Origin: Nitrospiria bacterium
GTDB taxonomy: Bacteria; Nitrospirota; Nitrospiria; Nitrospirales; UBA8639
Length of the DNA: 6,444 nt
Assembly (NCBI GenBank): GCA_030430725.1
Contig: JAUIKP010000193.1
Location: 1 to 6,444, forward strand
Direction: 5' to 3'
Shown: piece by piece, positions 5,986 to 6,444 of the stretch
Layout: every line of letters starts with the position of its first letter
Numbering within the stretch: the stretch's first letter is position 1
Translations under genes and position numbers: made by a program
Notes under the pieces: model-generated
Told to the model about the DNA's origin: nothing
What the model saw: only the letters and a program-made list of their open reading frames with translations
Database searches by the model: none

Positions 5986-6444
5986 ATGCTGAAATCGACG
6001 GATATGCGGACCGCATCCTCCATTACCCGAACCTATCGGTTTTGCGCTGCCCATCGTCTGCATACCGATCAATTACCAGACGAAACCAATAAAAAGATTT
6101 TTGGAAAATGTAATAACCTGAATGGTCATGGACATAATTATACGATTCTTGTGACGGTGACCGGAGAATTAGATTCACGGACAGGGTTGATCACAAATGT
6201 TGACGCCTTGGATCAACTCGTGAAAGACAAGATTGTTGATCGTTTTGATCATCAACATCTCAATTTTGATCCCGCCTTTGCACAAGTCACGACAACCGGT
6301 GAGAATTTAGCGCGTTTAATTTGGGATCTCCTGGTTGATCAGATTCCTTCCGGGCAATTGGAGAAAATCGGGGTGATTGAAACCAGAGATAACTTCTTTG
6401 AATATAGTGGCACTCCCAGCGTGCCCAGCCATTCTGCCTATAAA
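5986..6444 (+). CDS. 6-pyruvoyltetrahydropterin synthase family protein (PTPS/QueD), 3' end cut off
   Basis: The frame is open to the window edge: 153 codons without a stop, about the full family length, so only the last few residues should be missing. Members act on 7,8-dihydroneopterin triphosphate in the cytosol. Numbering from 5986: zinc ligands His23 (FCAAHRLH), His48 and His50 (HGH), catalytic Cys42 in GKCNNLNGHGHNY, catalytic Asp88/His89 in FDHQHLN, and Glu132 in VIETRDNFFEY. Cys and HGH are separated by five residues, the spacing of biopterin-type PTPS rather than the three of QueD, so 6-pyruvoyltetrahydropterin formation is more likely than queuosine precursor synthesis. The start may be ATG 5986 (weak AAAAGA upstream) or ATG 6004, which has no ribosome-binding site; the conserved domain begins after both. 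It lies 85 nt past the ferredoxin stop, with no clear promoter or terminator between, so it may or may not be in that operon. Confidence 0.9.
   Translation, partial: MLKSTDMRTASSITRTYRFCAAHRLHTDQLPDETNKKIFGKCNNLNGHGHNYTILVTVTGELDSRTGLITNVDALDQLVKDKIVDRFDHQHLNFDPAFAQVTTTGENLARLIWDLLVDQIPSGQLEKIGVIETRDNFFEYSGTPSVPSHSAYK

Overview
The window reads as a compact stretch of bacterial chromosome with moderate GC, short intergenic gaps and every recognised gene on the + strand. The gene set points to a Nitrospira-like chemolithoautotroph: a NorD/CbbO-type VWA protein, an LDH-like (group 3) malate dehydrogenase, a free-standing NuoF-like flavoprotein next to an ISC-type [2Fe-2S] ferredoxin, and a pterin synthase. 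This lineage call rests on general similarity and on the pathway mix. No marker gene in the window settles it.

Layout. (1) Bases 1-2574 hold the 3' part of a large VWA-domain protein; its frame is already open at base 1, so its true start lies upstream. (2) 2592-3002 is a 136-aa protein that I do not recognise, 17 nt downstream. (3) 3045-3983 is malate dehydrogenase (mdh). It is preceded by a small inverted repeat that ends exactly at the chosen ATG. These three genes look like one transcription unit. (4) 3984-4253 is the longest gene-poor stretch (270 nt). It holds a weak terminator candidate, a good sigma70-type promoter (TTGACG-N18-TATAGT), overlapping inverted repeats around the predicted transcription start, and a possible short leader ORF with a strong Shine-Dalgarno sequence. 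(5) 4254-5561 encodes a NuoF-like NADH-binding FMN/[4Fe-4S] subunit and (6) 5574-5900 an ISC-type [2Fe-2S] ferredoxin 12 nt later; they are evidently a two-gene operon. (7) 5986-6444 is a 6-pyruvoyltetrahydropterin synthase family gene still open at the right edge.

How the parts may work together. The VWA protein should act with a MoxR-type AAA+ ATPase (not in view) as a chaperone or activase of a metallo- or multi-subunit enzyme. Mdh is a TCA/reductive-TCA enzyme exchanging electrons with NAD(H). The NuoF-like protein and ferredoxin look like a small soluble module that moves electrons between NAD(H) and a one-electron carrier, without the NuoE and NuoG partners of complex I nearby. The pterin synthase has the Cys-x5-His-Gly-His spacing of the biopterin-type enzymes rather than that of QueD. 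The most interesting items are the NuoF-ferredoxin pair with its altered flavin-site motif, the HEVGH motif and helical repeats in the VWA protein, and the leader region before the NuoF-like gene. I saw no RNA genes, CRISPR arrays, insertion sequences or phage genes.
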